Part shown: positions 63,484 through 64,000 of the stretch, one piece after another
Layout of the letters: each line of letters starts with the position of its first letter
Position numbering within the stretch: position 1 is the stretch's first letter
NCBI RefSeq assembly: GCF_963665245.1
Contig: NZ_OY762269.1
Coordinates: 930,001 to 994,000 of the forward strand
DNA: 64,000 bases
Source of the DNA: an uncultured Paludibaculum sp.
GTDB lineage: Bacteria > Acidobacteriota > Terriglobia > Bryobacterales > Bryobacteraceae
Direction of reading: 5' to 3'
Program-made: the position numbers and the translations under genes
Notes under the pieces: generated by a model
What the model was told of the DNA's origin: nothing
Databases searched by the model: none
What the model saw: only the letters and a program-made list of their open reading frames with translations

Positions 63484-63846
63484 ATGTCGCTCCCATTCCT
63501 GCTGCGCGAACCCACCCAAGGACAGGCCCTCTTTCTGCTCTGCCTTGCCGCGTTGCTGGAGGCCCTGGGCGACTCTTTCCTGCAGTCGGCGCTCTACCGC
63601 GCCAGCGGCCCGGTCCGTCTCCTCTTCGCCGCGCTGGGTGTGCTGGCGCTGTCCGCGTATGGGTTCACCGTGAACCTGCCGCGGTGGGACTTTGGACGCC
63701 TGCTGGGTGTCTATGTCGTCTTTTTCTTCCTCTGCGCGCAGCTTCTGGCCTGGCTCCGCTTCCAGCAGCGGCCTTCATTGCCTATCTGCGCGGGCGGTGC
63801 CCTTATCATTGCCGGCGGCTGCGTCATTTCCTTCTGGCGCGCCTAA
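63484..63846 (+). CDS. Small four-helix membrane protein (SMR/DMT-like)
   Basis: A 120-residue protein with four hydrophobic segments: ALFLLCLAALLEALGDSFL, LLFAALGVLALSAYGFTVNL, LLGVYVVFFFLCAQLLAWL and ICAGGALIIAGGCVISFW. This size and the early Glu (LLEALGD) match the small multidrug resistance/DMT superfamily. The substrate is unknown. The ATG at 63484 follows GGAAGG; a longer frame upstream lacks membrane character. Divergent from the hypothetical gene. Confidence 0.75.
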   Translation: MSLPFLLREPTQGQALFLLCLAALLEALGDSFLQSALYRASGPVRLLFAALGVLALSAYGFTVNLPRWDFGRLLGVYVVFFFLCAQLLAWLRFQQRPSLPICAGGALIIAGGCVISFWRA

Positions 63847-63884
63847 GACACCTGTAACTTCTTGCGGCTATCGACGTACTCCAT

Positions 63885-63913
63885 TTGACAGCCAAATGGA
63901 ATGACTGTAGGTT
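63885..63913 (+). promoter_or_regulatory. Candidate promoter of third padR
   Basis: A perfect TTGACA at 63885-63890 with a weak TAGGTT at 63908-63913. It lies at the same distance to the proposed start as in the two other PadR genes, which supports the -35 more than the -10. Confidence 0.4.
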
Positions 63914-63921
63914 GTATTAGA

Positions 63922-64000
63922 TTGCCAACTAGAGAACCCTCCCCTCACAAGGCAGGAGTGCTGCAAGGCACCCTTGATCTGATGATCCTCAAAGTGGTCG
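63922..64000 (+). CDS. PadR-family transcriptional regulator, 3'-truncated by window edge
   Basis: The reading frame gives the PadR first-helix signature VLQGTLDLMILKVV near the window end; 26 codons are visible. A TTG at 63922 is proposed as start; an in-frame ATG at 63901 is closer to the -35 box than a transcript start can be. Probably leads an ADOP gene beyond the window. Confidence 0.75.
   Translation, partial: MPTREPSPHKAGVLQGTLDLMILKVV

Noticed and set aside
63901..63903. ATG at 63901 as start of the last PadR gene
   Set aside because: It would lie between the -35 and -10 boxes of the likely promoter; the TTG at 63922 fits the spacing seen in the other PadR genes.

Overview
The window looks like a chromosomal segment from a high-GC Gram-negative bacterium of the Acidobacteriota, probably a Solibacter/Bryobacter/Paludibaculum-like lineage. 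This rests on gene content: several ADOP-type FtsX permeases paired with PadR regulators, a very large carboxypeptidase-regulatory/TonB-type receptor, an ASPIC/UnbV repeat protein beside a TPR protein, and many small ECF sigma modules. It is inference; no rRNA or tRNA gene was seen.

Layout. 1-5.1 kb: the tail of an unrecognised gene, then minus-strand rhamnulokinase and a zinc dehydrogenase, preceded by an ECF sigma/anti-sigma/secretin-like triplet. 5.1-14.9 kb is an accessory zone: a G/T-skewed intergenic block, a PadR-ADOP pair, and two REP-associated (Y1) transposase copies of which the second has a nonsense codon. They share about 650 bp of nearly identical DNA and bracket a hypothetical gene and a carboxypeptidase-regulatory-like protein; degraded DNA follows. 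14.9-17.8 kb: a second ADOP-PadR pair. 18.2-23.0 kb: a minus-strand cluster (Hsp70-like ATPase, Ca2+/H+ antiporter, cyclase-family hydrolase, SDR dehydrogenase, secreted monooxygenase-fold protein).

23.0-35.6 kb is the metabolic core. Siroheme synthesis (precorrin-2 dehydrogenase/ferrochelatase, HemD, CobA) surrounds and leads into a tightly coupled nitrate-assimilation operon: cobA, a fused DmsB-DmsC-like electron-transfer/membrane-anchor protein, a NasA-like molybdenum nitrate reductase, nirB, nirD and narK. Siroheme is the NirB cofactor, and the fused anchor suggests that the cytoplasmic nitrate reductase takes electrons from membrane quinol. A quinol-type nitric oxide reductase lies further on (45.6-47.8 kb), which would remove NO made as a by-product.

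35.6-53.7 kb holds mixed housekeeping and regulatory genes: membrane protein, methyltransferase, F420-type reductase, AraC regulator, TonB receptor, ASPIC/UnbV and TPR proteins, nitric oxide reductase, an SPFH protein coupled to a ribbon-helix-helix protein, a small HTH protein, a histidine kinase/response regulator pair and a glycosyltransferase. 53.7-64 kb: thrS, an RpoE-like sigma factor with a zinc-finger anti-sigma, a UvrD/AddA-type helicase with a Cys-cluster RecB-family nuclease, an ADOP permease without a PadR partner, a hypothetical protein, a small membrane protein and the start of a third PadR gene.

The less ordinary observations are the quinol-anchored assimilatory nitrate reductase, the short secretin-like protein tied to an ECF sigma factor, an apparent in-frame repeat insertion in the cyclase gene, the mosaic transposase pair, and the palindrome over the likely promoter of the SPFH/ribbon-helix-helix operon. 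All functional calls are from reading the sequence without database searches.
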